DNA from: RUG12461 sp045661345
GTDB lineage: Bacteria; Bacillota; Clostridia; Lachnospirales; Lachnospiraceae
DNA length: 64,000 nucleotides
Reading direction: 5' to 3'
NCBI GenBank assembly: GCA_045661345.1
Contig: JAZRFM010000027.1
Span: 146,890 to 210,889, forward strand
The translations under genes and the position numbers were made by a program. A model generated the notes under the pieces. It had not been told where the DNA came from, did no database searches, and was given only the letters and a program-made list of their open reading frames with translations. Position 1 is the stretch's first letter. Each line of letters begins with the position of its first letter. Positions 34,782-43,993 of the stretch are shown piece by piece.

Positions 34782-35501
34782 TTACGATAAAGGGGCGTTT
34801 CTGTCAAACCGCAGGAGTTCCCTGATCAGGACGATACGGTTTTTGATCATCACGGGAACGGAGTTGTGGGAGAAGTCGGAATTTGCCTCGTTATGGCGGC
34901 GATAGGACAGGAGTGGGTCAGGCAGCAGACAGGTGCCGCGGTGATAGCGGTCGCACTGCATACCGATCCACTGGTCGTGCATCTGGATCGTGCGGGGAAT
35001 CGGGAGAAAGTCGTTACGCAAAGATGCGCGGAAGGCCAGGCAGCAGCCGATGTAGCGGTTCTTTACGAGGCTTGCGAAAAAGCCGCTTTTGCAGCCCCGA
35101 AAGGCAAAAAAGGACGGATAGAGTACTTCCGTCAGGTCTTCGTTCATCACGACAGCGTCATGCATGACCAGGGAGGCGCCTGTCCGGTCGAAGGCATCCA
35201 TGACTTTTTTTACCTTGTCTTCATGCCAGACGTCATCCTGGTCGGAAAGGAAGATCACGTCTCCGCGGCAGGATCTGATCACGTGCTCATAGTTTGCGAT
35301 GATGCCCTGACGGGGGCCGTCCATCAGACGGATACGGGGGTCTTTGTTTGCGGCATCCTGCAGGATCGGTAAGGTCCCGTCGTCAGAACCGTCGTCGGAA
35401 ATGACAAGCTCGTCCGTCCCGTCCAGCTGCATCAGGATGGAGTCCAGCTGTGGACGCAAATACCGTTCTCCGTTCATCGTTGTCATGGCAACCGATTTCA
35501 T
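34782..35501 (-). CDS. Family 2 glycosyltransferase
   Basis: 239 residues, shorter than most GT2 enzymes but with the full catalytic half: SVAMTTMNGERYL, ISDDGSDDGT and the metal-binding FLSDQDDVWHEDKV. The C-terminal membrane-association or acceptor part is reduced. It is the last gene of the glf-led run and ends just before repeat copy 2. Start ATG at 35501 follows a weak site. Sugar specificity unknown. Confidence 0.87.
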   Translation of the reverse strand: MKSVAMTTMNGERYLRPQLDSILMQLDGTDELVISDDGSDDGTLPILQDAANKDPRIRLMDGPRQGIIANYEHVIRSCRGDVIFLSDQDDVWHEDKVKKVMDAFDRTGASLVMHDAVVMNEDLTEVLYPSFFAFRGCKSGFFASLVKNRYIGCCLAFRASLRNDFLPIPRTIQMHDQWIGMQCDRYHRGTCLLPDPLLSYRRHNEANSDFSHNSVPVMIKNRIVLIRELLRFDRNAPLS

Positions 35502-35530
35502 CCTGCACTCTGCTCCCCGTTTTTACTGCT

Positions 35531-36688
35531 TCATTGCAAAAACTGTTCTTCATAGCCCTCTATGATACGATCCCAGGTGTAGGCTTCACGAATCCGGTTT
35601 TTTGCACGGCATCCGAAGGCTTTCTTCTGGGGCATGGACAGCTTCACCGCGAAGGCAAGCTGTTTTGCGAGGCTCCCTTCCTCCTTCGTCCAGTAAAGGG
35701 CTGCCTCCTCTCCCACCTCCCGGTTGAAGGGCACATCCAGCAGGAGATTCACATCCGTACAGGCCAGTGCTTCCAGAAGCGACGGATTGGTGCCGCCGAC
35801 CTCATGCCCGTGGAGATAGGCTGCTGCACCCTTACGGATCTCCGTCAGCAAAGCAGCATCATACACCGTCCCAGCAAAACAGATCTGCGGATTCGATTCG
35901 ATGGAATAATCCTGCTGCAGCCTTTCATAGAGCTTATTTTTTTCAACATTACAGATCAAAACCAGAGGAATCGAAAGGGAGGCTTTCAGATACTCCCGGA
36001 TCATGGTCTCGTAGTTGTTTTCCGGCACAAAGCGTCCGACCACCAGGGCATAGGCACCCTCTTTCAGATGATGCGACAAGCACCACTGTGCATAGGCTTC
36101 CTTTGCGGCAGGATCCACCGCATCCCCCGGCAGATCGGCACCGTAGGAAATATAACAGGTCCGGGGGGATGCGGCCGCGTATTCCGTCCGGATATACCGC
36201 TCCATTTCCCTGGAATCGCAGATCAGAAGATCCGCCTCCTTCACCATCCGTCCCTCCGAATATTTCCAGTATTTTTGGATGAACCCATTCCATTTGGAGC
36301 GCATCCATTCATGCCCGTCCGGATTCACAAAGACGCGGACGCCGAGACGGCGGGCTTTTTTCATCAGCTGACCGAAGAAAATCCCGATCCTGCAGGCCAG
36401 AATCAAAATGACCGCATCCCTGACATTATTTTTTTCAATCTCGGAAAGGGCATACAGAAACGCCTTTCGATCATAAAGCACTGCTTTCGCAGGCCCGATC
36501 TCAGGCACAGACAGGTGGAAACAGTCCACCCCGAGATACTCGACTTTTCGATCCTGATCGGAGAGACAGGCCACGTGATAGATGAGCTCCGGTGATTTTC
36601 TTTTTGTCGTCAGGCGTTCCGCAAATGTCTCAAATCCCCCGTAGTTCGCCGGAATCCCCTTGCTTCCGATGAGATACACATGCCGCAT
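35531..36688 (-). CDS. DUF1972 / GT4-type glycosyltransferase
   Basis: 385 residues. The N-terminal DUF1972-type domain starts YLIGSKGIPANYGGFETFAE, and the C-terminal half is a GT-B (GT4) fold with ALVVGRFVPENNYE and GGTNPSLLEALAC. This combination is typical of rhamnosyl or other second-sugar transferases in capsule clusters. It lies 6 bp downstream of the priming sugar-transferase gene, which fits adding the second sugar to the lipid carrier. Confidence 0.88.
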   Translation of the reverse strand: MRHVYLIGSKGIPANYGGFETFAERLTTKRKSPELIYHVACLSDQDRKVEYLGVDCFHLSVPEIGPAKAVLYDRKAFLYALSEIEKNNVRDAVILILACRIGIFFGQLMKKARRLGVRVFVNPDGHEWMRSKWNGFIQKYWKYSEGRMVKEADLLICDSREMERYIRTEYAAASPRTCYISYGADLPGDAVDPAAKEAYAQWCLSHHLKEGAYALVVGRFVPENNYETMIREYLKASLSIPLVLICNVEKNKLYERLQQDYSIESNPQICFAGTVYDAALLTEIRKGAAAYLHGHEVGGTNPSLLEALACTDVNLLLDVPFNREVGEEAALYWTKEEGSLAKQLAFAVKLSMPQKKAFGCRAKNRIREAYTWDRIIEGYEEQFLQ

Positions 36689-36694
36689 GGTTTC

Positions 36695-38104
36695 TTACTT
36701 CGCCCCCCTGGCCGCCAATACCACCTGCACCGTCTTGAACAGGATCTTCAGATCCAGTCCCAGATTCCAATGGGAAATATAATAGGTATCGAGGGCCACG
36801 ATCTCCTCAAATTCCTTCACGTTGCTCCTGCCGTTCACCTGCCACATCCCCGTGATCCCGGGCTTGAAGCCGAGCCTTGCCTTGTGCCAGTACTCGTACT
36901 GCGCAAACTCGTCCTCTGTCGGCGGACGGGTTCCCACGAGGCTCATGTCGCCCTTCAGCACATTCCAGAACTGGGGAAACTCATCGAGAGAGTATTTTCG
37001 CATTTTCTTTCCCACCGGAAACACCCGGGGATCATCCTGGAGCTTGAACATGATCTCGTCCATCTCGTTTTGGGACATGAGCTCCTGTTTACGCTTCTCC
37101 GCGTCCGGATACATGGAGCGGAATTTGTACATCTGAAAGCGCCGGCCGTTTTTCCCGATTCTGGTCTGTTTGAAAAAGACCGGTCCCGGCGACTGTTTCT
37201 TGATCCGGGGCCCGTAGATCAAAAACAGAATCCCGCAGATCGCAAGGCCGACGACGCCGCCGACGATATCCATGAGGCGTTTTACGATCAGCTCAAAGGG
37301 GCGGGCAATCCGCATGGAGCTCGTCATCACCATAAAGCTGCCAAAGGGCTCGATCACGCGGTTGGGCAGGAGTTTGGACTCATGCGCCAGATTGTAATGC
37401 ACCGTGACGCCCATCTCCAGCAGCCTGTCGGAAAGCGCCTCGCTGCTCTCGATGGTGTTGCCGTTGATAAATACCTCATCCACCACATTGGTTTTCAGAT
37501 ATTCGTAAAAATCAGCGGTATTGGCCACCACGGGGATCCCCTGAATCTTTTCCCCCTCCCGGTTCGCATCGATCACCACGATCCCGTCGATGGTGAACTC
37601 GGTGTATTCCATCTTTTTCAGGTCGCTGACGCATTCCTGCAAAAGCGCATCCGTGGTGACAACGATCATCACGCTCCGGTTCTTGTCGTTTAAGATCCGG
37701 CGGCGCACCTGTTTTTTCAGGATCAGGCGGCTGACAAACACAAGGATGATGGAAATGCCCCAGTAGGCGAAGAAGATCTGTCTGGAAAAGAGGAATGACC
37801 GCTGGATCGCGAACATATAAACGATCAGTCCGAGAAATACGATCGTACAGTGAATGATCGCCGCTTTCAGCTCCTGATAGCGGTTGCGCCGGAGAATGTT
37901 TTTGTAGGGCTCCGAGAAAAACACAACGGCAATGTCCAGCAGGATCAGAATGAGCCCCATCCGGAAATATTCTCCGAAGAGATAGACGTCAAAAAGACCG
38001 ATCCGGATCACATAAGCGATCAGATAGGCCGCCAGCATGCAGACAATATCCAGAATTGTAAAGTCCAGGTGCTTGACCCAGCTCCTGCGCTCTTTTTTAT
38101 ACAT
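36695..38104 (-). CDS. Priming phosphoglycosyltransferase (WcaJ/CpsE type)
   Basis: 469 residues. Four to five N-terminal membrane helices (1-130), a Rossmann-like CoA-binding-type linker region (about 140-260), then the bacterial sugar-transferase domain (about 275-469): KRLMDIVGGVVGL, SPGPVFFKQTRIGKNGRRF, YKFRSMYPDAE, DEFPQFWNVLKGDMSLVG, and GITGMWQVNGRS. It moves a sugar-1-phosphate onto undecaprenyl phosphate to start repeat-unit assembly. Downstream of glf by 53 bp. Confidence 0.95.
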   Translation of the reverse strand: MYKKERRSWVKHLDFTILDIVCMLAAYLIAYVIRIGLFDVYLFGEYFRMGLILILLDIAVVFFSEPYKNILRRNRYQELKAAIIHCTIVFLGLIVYMFAIQRSFLFSRQIFFAYWGISIILVFVSRLILKKQVRRRILNDKNRSVMIVVTTDALLQECVSDLKKMEYTEFTIDGIVVIDANREGEKIQGIPVVANTADFYEYLKTNVVDEVFINGNTIESSEALSDRLLEMGVTVHYNLAHESKLLPNRVIEPFGSFMVMTSSMRIARPFELIVKRLMDIVGGVVGLAICGILFLIYGPRIKKQSPGPVFFKQTRIGKNGRRFQMYKFRSMYPDAEKRKQELMSQNEMDEIMFKLQDDPRVFPVGKKMRKYSLDEFPQFWNVLKGDMSLVGTRPPTEDEFAQYEYWHKARLGFKPGITGMWQVNGRSNVKEFEEIVALDTYYISHWNLGLDLKILFKTVQVVLAARGAK

Positions 38105-38157
38105 AGCTTTCCGTCACGTTTTCTTACCCGTCAGGTTGTCCCGCCTGATTCTCAGGG

Positions 38158-39258
38158 TCAGTCCCTCACGATCTCTTCCGCCATCTTCAGCGCGGCTTCC
38201 ACCGTGTCATCCATATCATAATACCGGTACTGTCCGAGGCGCCCGCCAAACAAGACCTTCGGCTCCCCGGCCGCCAGCGCCGCATACTTTTCATACAGCG
38301 CCGAATTTGCTTCGTCATTGACCGGATAATAGGGTTCGTCCCCTTTCTTCCATGCGGCCGGATACTCCCAGGTAACGACCGTATGGGGCTGATTTGAAAA
38401 ATCAAAGAACTTATGCTCAATGATCCTCGTATACGGGGTCTCGGCGTCCGTGAAATTCATGACCGCATTCCCCTGATAGTTCGGCTGGGACAGGGTCTCC
38501 GTCTCAAACCGCAGCGACCGGTATGCAAGCTCTCCGAACCGGTATTCGAAGAATTCATCGATCATCCCGGTAAACAGAACCCGATCCGCTTCTGCCATCC
38601 AGCCCTCGCGATCCGCAAAGAAATCCGTGGACAGCCGTACATCGGCGCCCTCCAGCATCTTTTCCACCATGGCCGTATAACCGCCCATCGGGATCCCCTG
38701 ATATGCATCGTTGAAATAATTATTGTCATAGGTGAAGCGCACCGGCACACGCCGGATGATAAAAGCCGGCAGCTCCGTCGCTTTGCGTCCCCACTGCTTC
38801 TCCGTATAGCCCTTGATCAGCTTCGTATAGATATCCGTGCCGATCAGATTGAGCGCCTGCTCTTCCAGGTTTTTCGGCTCCTCCACCACATGGGCCGCCT
38901 TCTGTTCCCGGATCTTTTCCATCGCCTCCTCCGGGGTCACGACGCCCCAGAGCTGATGAAACGTATTCATGTTGAAGGGCAGATTGTAGATCTCCCCCTT
39001 GTAATTTGCAATGGGAGAATTGGTATAGCGGTTGAACTCCGCGAAGCGCTGCACATACTCCCAAACCGTACGGTTATCCGTGTGAAAAATATGTGCGCCG
39101 TACCGATGAACCTGTATCCCCTCTACAGGCTCCGTGTAGACATTGCCCCCGATGTGGTCTCTCTTTTCGATCACTGTCACGCTTTTCCCCGCGTCCAGTG
39201 CCTGTCTTGCAAACACTGCGCCGAAAAGCCCGGCTCCGATGATCAGAAAATCCGCCAT
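38158..39258 (-). CDS. glf: UDP-galactopyranose mutase
   Basis: 366-residue flavoenzyme converting UDP-galactopyranose to UDP-galactofuranose. The FAD Rossmann motif is LIIGAGLFGAVFA (about 5-17), followed by HIGGNVYTE and YGAHIFHTDN. Full family length. The start is ATG at 39256-39258 (MADFLI), chosen over an in-frame ATG 9 bp upstream because GGGGAGGTG sits 6 bp before it. It has its own promoter and appears to head the run of genes down to 34782. It implies galactofuranose in the glycan. Confidence 0.95.
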   Translation of the reverse strand: MADFLIIGAGLFGAVFARQALDAGKSVTVIEKRDHIGGNVYTEPVEGIQVHRYGAHIFHTDNRTVWEYVQRFAEFNRYTNSPIANYKGEIYNLPFNMNTFHQLWGVVTPEEAMEKIREQKAAHVVEEPKNLEEQALNLIGTDIYTKLIKGYTEKQWGRKATELPAFIIRRVPVRFTYDNNYFNDAYQGIPMGGYTAMVEKMLEGADVRLSTDFFADREGWMAEADRVLFTGMIDEFFEYRFGELAYRSLRFETETLSQPNYQGNAVMNFTDAETPYTRIIEHKFFDFSNQPHTVVTWEYPAAWKKGDEPYYPVNDEANSALYEKYAALAAGEPKVLFGGRLGQYRYYDMDDTVEAALKMAEEIVRD

Positions 39259-39286
39259 AAAAAGCACCTCCCCCAGAGATGCTATT

Positions 39287-39314
39287 ATTTTACCATTTTC
39301 GGGGTTTGTTGCAA
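39287..39314 (-). promoter_or_regulatory. Promoter of glf
   Basis: TTGCAA (39309-39314) and TAAAAT (39287-39292), 16-bp spacer, minus strand, about 30 bp before the glf ATG. Confidence 0.68.
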
Positions 39315-39379
39315 ATATTTTTTCCGCGGTTGCACGCTTTGTCCCATCACGATGGTTTAAAGTTCTCCCGATTGAGGTA

Positions 39380-40900
39380 TCACATCACATCCGCCTCCAC
39401 GTCCGGGTCGAAAATGATGCGGGCGCCGGGCTGGTTCAGAAGGGCGGGGCGGATGACCGCAAAAGAGGCATCGCAGGCGCTGGTTTCCTGCTTGAGGACG
39501 GCGCGGCGTTCATAGCCTTTGAAGGTGCCGGGGAGACCGGCAAACTGCGGGATGAGGGTGCCGTCCGGTGCTTTCTCGACACCGGCCTCCACGACACGGC
39601 CGTCTCTTCCGTAGATCTTGCCGTAAACGGCGGCGACGCCCTCCTGCATGCAGGTGGCGATGAGCTTCTCTTTCCAGGAGGGATCACGGGGTTTTAAGGT
39701 ATCGTCCAGACGGATCTCCAGATCCGCAGATTCCGGGGCGCCGGAGGCGGAAGAAGCTGAAACAGCCTCCGGGGCTGATAAAGCGGAAGGGAGGGATGAT
39801 ACAGGAGGATAGGTAATCCGGTAACAACCCACCTCAATCCGTTCCTCCACCTTCGCGTCAATGCCAAGGCGTGCAAAATGCGCTTCCACCGCGCGCTGCC
39901 CGGCACCGGCGGTATACTTCTTGCTGGCGCTGTCGCCGGCCGTGGAGGCGGCATGCATCCGCCAGTGATAGCAGATCTTTGGGATATGGCAGATCAAATC
40001 CCGCCCGGCAGGATCATAATGCCCGTTTGGGAAAACAAGCGCTTCCACAGCACGCAGGGTCAGATCATAATCCTGAGAGCCGTCGTATTCCGGGCGAAGT
40101 CCGCCGATCTCCTGAAGAAGGGCCCGATCCAGCACCAGGAGATGACAGATATAGTTATTCGTGCGTAACAGCTCCAGATCAAAATCCTTTTTGAAATGCG
40201 GCTGGGAGAAGTGCGAAAGACTTTCGTCCGCCTTGTCTTCATCGGTATAAAACATCCGATAACACCTATTGTCTGCTTTTGCGTTCGTACTCCCTGCAGC
40301 GTCGTTTCCTTCACCCGATATGAAAGCGTGTCCGGCGTTCTGGTCTGAAACAGTTCTGTCATCCTTGCACCTGTTCAGGGTAGCGACGACCTCAAACAAT
40401 GCGTTCTCCGTCAGGACATCATCGTGATCCATGAAGGCGACAAGGTCACCGGTCGCGTCTTTGATGGCTTCATTTGTATTCAGGGAAATGCCGCCGTTTT
40501 CAGCAAGACGACGGTAACGGACAGCTCCTTCTCCGGTGCCGAAGCCGGGATAGGTCTTTTGATAGGTATGCAGCGCTTCCTCCGTACGGTCAGTGCGGCT
40601 TGCATCTGCAAGGATAAGCTCCCATTTCGGATAGGACTGGAGCCGGACGGAATCAAGAAGCTCCTCCAGAAAGAGGGGCTTTGTCTCATAGAGAGGTACC
40701 ACGATACTGATGAGGGGACGGAAGGGAAAGGCAGCCTGGGTCTTTTTCTGCGCTTCCAGCTCTTCTGCCGCCGGCAGGTATTCTTGTCGGTGTGCATCAT
40801 AATCCCGGTAGGGTGCCTGCAGCTTTTCCGAGAGCTTATTGAAAAAGCCCTTCAGCCCGTACCGGCGGTAGATTTCCCAAACTTTCCGGACCTTACCCAT
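39380..40900 (-). CDS. Family 2 glycosyltransferase with atypical insertion and truncated second domain
   Basis: 506 residues. The GT2 domain (about 60-340) has ISIVVPLYETK, FMDHDDVLTENALFE, MFYTDEDKADES and YDGSQDYDLTLRAVE. Between the DxD helix and the YTDED motif there is an extra ~35-residue segment (DDRTVSDQNAGHAFISGEGN...) not present in the paralogue at 17220-19265. The C-terminus (about 410-506) resembles only the middle of a second GT2 domain and stops early, after a Ser/Ala-rich linker (SASSASGAPES). It overlaps the flippase gene by 8 bp. It may be functional through domain one alone. Confidence 0.82.
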   Translation of the reverse strand: MGKVRKVWEIYRRYGLKGFFNKLSEKLQAPYRDYDAHRQEYLPAAEELEAQKKTQAAFPFRPLISIVVPLYETKPLFLEELLDSVRLQSYPKWELILADASRTDRTEEALHTYQKTYPGFGTGEGAVRYRRLAENGGISLNTNEAIKDATGDLVAFMDHDDVLTENALFEVVATLNRCKDDRTVSDQNAGHAFISGEGNDAAGSTNAKADNRCYRMFYTDEDKADESLSHFSQPHFKKDFDLELLRTNNYICHLLVLDRALLQEIGGLRPEYDGSQDYDLTLRAVEALVFPNGHYDPAGRDLICHIPKICYHWRMHAASTAGDSASKKYTAGAGQRAVEAHFARLGIDAKVEERIEVGCYRITYPPVSSLPSALSAPEAVSASSASGAPESADLEIRLDDTLKPRDPSWKEKLIATCMQEGVAAVYGKIYGRDGRVVEAGVEKAPDGTLIPQFAGLPGTFKGYERRAVLKQETSACDASFAVIRPALLNQPGARIIFDPDVEADVM

Positions 40901-42140
40901 GGAACTGCTTCCTTATCCCGACAAGCATCATCACGATCTGGATCCCAGTCTGAATGAAGATCGTGATCAGCGTCGCCCACACCACGCCATCCATGGACAT
41001 GGACTTCACCATCGTCATGGACAGTACAATGGCCGCAAGGATCCCGGCGATGCCGATCACGTACTGGGGACGGATGATCCGCATCAGGGTCAGGATCGCG
41101 AACAGACTGCAGTTCACCGCGATCAGTACCGACATCAGCAGAATCGGAATGAAAAGATACACATAGGGCAGAATTCCTTCCCCGAAGAAGGCCTTCAGCA
41201 GCCACTCTCCGAAAAAGTACCCCAACACCACCGCGACTACGGTCAAAACCGCCGCAAACAGATAAAAGGCGCCGAGGGCTTTCAAAAACCCTTTTTTATC
41301 CTTGCTCTGGAAACGTCTCGTGAGTCCCGGAACAAGCGGTGCGATCAGGGTCTGCGCCGCCACCTGTACCACGACGGTGGGCGTGCTGACAGACGAATAA
41401 AATCCCATCACTTCCGAACCGAAATAGCTTTCCAGCGCCAGCCGCGGCACCATAATGGAGAGGTTGTTCAAAAAGAACACCACCGCCAGGGGCAGGCAGG
41501 TCAACAGCAGCGCAAATACCTGTTTCCTCAGATGCTCCGTCTCCCGCCCGTCCAGGAGGGGCTTTACCATCCGCCGGTCATAGAAAAACACGACCGCCAG
41601 CGAAACCAGCGTCATCACGAGGAAGCAGACCAGGAGACTATTTGTCAGACGAAATACAATGAGAAACGCGGCAAAGGAACCGAGCCCGCGGATCGAAAGA
41701 GAAATGCCCGCATAATCCATGCGTCCCTTCTTCTGATCAATCCCGTAGTACACATCCGCCGCTCCTTCCACCACCTTAAACAGCATGTAGGCCAGAACGG
41801 TCATGGACTTCAGCAGATCATAGCGGTAGAAAAGGATCATGCCGACGCAGATGATCAGCGCAATCAGGTTGCTGACCGTACGGGACGTGATGTAGGTCTT
41901 GTCCGTGTATTCGCCGTTCAGGTCGGAGGCCTGGTAATTACGCATGTTGAAAAGACTGATCACCGCCGGTGCATTCGTGACAGTGATCGCCAGAGAAAAA
42001 ATTCCGGCGTCCTCAAACCCGGACAGCCGCACGATCAGAACGGACGCAAGCCAGATACAGAAATAGTAAAGGGTCGCACCGAACGTGTTATAGATCATAT
42101 TCGCTTTGACGGATAATTCTTTGGTGGGATCTCTTCTCAT
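40893..42140 (-). CDS. Wzx-like polysaccharide flippase
   Basis: 415 residues, about 12 membrane helices, polysaccharide-transport (MOP superfamily) type. It starts with NMIYNTFGATLYYFCIWLA and has the paired six-helix layout, with FLNNLSIMVPRLALESYFGSEVMGFYS at the start of the second half. Flips undecaprenyl-linked repeat units. Its start overlaps the stop of the 618-residue membrane protein gene, so the two are coupled, as expected for a flippase-polymerase pair. Confidence 0.85.
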   Translation of the reverse strand: MRRDPTKELSVKANMIYNTFGATLYYFCIWLASVLIVRLSGFEDAGIFSLAITVTNAPAVISLFNMRNYQASDLNGEYTDKTYITSRTVSNLIALIICVGMILFYRYDLLKSMTVLAYMLFKVVEGAADVYYGIDQKKGRMDYAGISLSIRGLGSFAAFLIVFRLTNSLLVCFLVMTLVSLAVVFFYDRRMVKPLLDGRETEHLRKQVFALLLTCLPLAVVFFLNNLSIMVPRLALESYFGSEVMGFYSSVSTPTVVVQVAAQTLIAPLVPGLTRRFQSKDKKGFLKALGAFYLFAAVLTVVAVVLGYFFGEWLLKAFFGEGILPYVYLFIPILLMSVLIAVNCSLFAILTLMRIIRPQYVIGIAGILAAIVLSMTMVKSMSMDGVVWATLITIFIQTGIQIVMMLVGIRKQFHG

Positions 42141-43993
42141 TTCTTCGGGCTCCTCGCAATATACCCGGCAGGCGTGGCGTAGACAACCTCCCAGGAATCA
42201 AACATTTTCTGGTTTTCCTCATAAAGCGCACTGTCCGTGTAAACACAGATATAATCAACGTCCTGCACGTTTTCCAGGAAGGCGTCGTGATGCCCCGGGC
42301 CACGCCAGAATTCAAAGTCCTCCAGGCGCTGCCCCGTCATGGATTCATAGAGGTAGGTCTCCTCCTGCCGCGTCACCACCGGCACTTCCGTCGTGCTTTC
42401 TCCGCCCGCGGTCAGGTGCTCGTACACATAATGGATGAGATCCATCTTGTCCTCGGAATAGGTGGGGACAGAGAGGGTATTCCAGTTAAAACAAAGCAGA
42501 TCGTTGTAGCGCTGGGATTTATGATCCGGGACAAAAAGCGGATTGTGCCCTTCGATCCGGCTCTCCAGACCCGTCAAAAACATCATCGCAATGAATGCCC
42601 AGCTGCAAAGATAGGCCGTCATGACCTTCCGCCCGTCCGTCGTGAGATGGGAAACTGCCACCATCATCAGGACAAAAACCAGCAGCCACAGCAGGTAGTA
42701 ATCCTTGAAGAAATAGTAGGTGGAAATCTTTCCGGTCTTATAGCTCACCACAAACATCCCCGCCATGAACAGCAGAAAGATCGGAGCAAACCAGGACAGC
42801 AGCCGGTTTTTCTTCGTCTTCCAAAGCCGGATCAGCCCGATCACGGCCACCGGTGCAAAGAATACAAAGTTGGAATACAGATCCCGGTAGATGGCGCCCT
42901 CCGCGGAGAACGCATCGCCGACCGCGACATTGTCATTGACAAACACGTCCATATACGTATAGATCAACCCGAGGACGATGGCGGGAACAAACACAACCAA
43001 AAGCGTCACCAGGGTGTCCACGGAAATCAGCTTCCTTTTCTCCTGCTGTTTTTTCAAAATCGCCAGACCGAGGGCGAGGAACGCCACCGGCATGAACAAT
43101 ACATAGCACTGGAAGTACGCATGGCAAAGGAGGGACAGCAAAATCAGCAGAAACCATTTTTTGCTCCCGTCGTCGGCCAGAAAGAGATCCGCCACCACAA
43201 ACAGTGCCAGGGTGAGATACAGAATCATCCCCAGATAGGTAAATCCGTAAAGGGTGCTGTTCAGGGGATATCCGAACAGATAGAAAAAGGAGAGAATGAC
43301 GGAGAAGACGGAAACGAAAAGATCCCGCTTTCCGGTGCGCTCCGTCAGCGGCCGCACCGCACCGTAAAACATGGCGCCGGACAGGATGAGCTGGAAAATA
43401 TCACTCAGCACATAGAGCTTGTAATAGTAGTCATACCGCAAAAAGGGGCGGAAAAGCTCCACAACGGTTCCGTTCTGGAGCTGCGCAAAAAACATGCGGC
43501 TGATGCCCTGATTGTTCACAAACTCCATGGCCTCGCGGTAGCGGGCGGAGGGATCCACCGTGCGGTAGTTCCAGCCAAGCTCCGGCAGACCGTAATGTCT
43601 GGCCGCGATCATGATAATGGACCCGACCAGCAGGATCGCAAAAATCAGGTCAAACCAATTCCAGCGATAGCTTTGTTTTTGTCCGGTCTTTTTAATCCGA
43701 AACCAGAAAAACACACCCGCCGCCAGATCGAAAAGGCCGATGGTAAAGAGGTTTGTGGGAATATGGAGGAGGTTCAGGATCGCCGCCACCAAAGCATTGT
43801 AGCACTCGATCAGAATCCCTGTCAGAGGAAGCCAGGTCATCCCGTAGAAGACGCGCCTGCCGCCGGTATCCGCGGGCTTGTCTATGCCGCCTCCTGCCGC
43901 CTCCGTCTTTGTTTTCGGATAGCAAAAAAAGCCGCTGAATAACACGGCCAGGGATGCCAGATAAAAAATCATTGCCGGAATCGAGCCGTTCAT
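42137..43993 (-). CDS. Multi-pass membrane protein, candidate glycan polymerase
   Basis: 618 residues, about 11-13 membrane helices, then a soluble C-terminal part of about 130 residues (HNPLFVPDHKSQRYNDLLC to the end) that is probably extracytoplasmic. No named family is certain. Position between flippase and polyprenyl-phosphate glycosyltransferase genes, with 4-bp overlaps on both sides, makes a Wzy-like polymerase or a GT-C glycosyltransferase the best guesses. GT-C enzymes have acidic residues in the first loop; RTVDPSARYREAMEF could be such a loop, but this is inference. Confidence 0.7.
   Translation of the reverse strand: MNGSIPAMIFYLASLAVLFSGFFCYPKTKTEAAGGGIDKPADTGGRRVFYGMTWLPLTGILIECYNALVAAILNLLHIPTNLFTIGLFDLAAGVFFWFRIKKTGQKQSYRWNWFDLIFAILLVGSIIMIAARHYGLPELGWNYRTVDPSARYREAMEFVNNQGISRMFFAQLQNGTVVELFRPFLRYDYYYKLYVLSDIFQLILSGAMFYGAVRPLTERTGKRDLFVSVFSVILSFFYLFGYPLNSTLYGFTYLGMILYLTLALFVVADLFLADDGSKKWFLLILLSLLCHAYFQCYVLFMPVAFLALGLAILKKQQEKRKLISVDTLVTLLVVFVPAIVLGLIYTYMDVFVNDNVAVGDAFSAEGAIYRDLYSNFVFFAPVAVIGLIRLWKTKKNRLLSWFAPIFLLFMAGMFVVSYKTGKISTYYFFKDYYLLWLLVFVLMMVAVSHLTTDGRKVMTAYLCSWAFIAMMFLTGLESRIEGHNPLFVPDHKSQRYNDLLCFNWNTLSVPTYSEDKMDLIHYVYEHLTAGGESTTEVPVVTRQEETYLYESMTGQRLEDFEFWRGPGHHDAFLENVQDVDYICVYTDSALYEENQKMFDSWEVVYATPAGYIARSPKK

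Noticed and set aside
42287..43942. 551-codon plus-strand frame
   Set aside because: Antisense of the membrane-protein gene; composition (His, Gln, Arg, Lys) is a reflection of Leu/Val/Phe codons.
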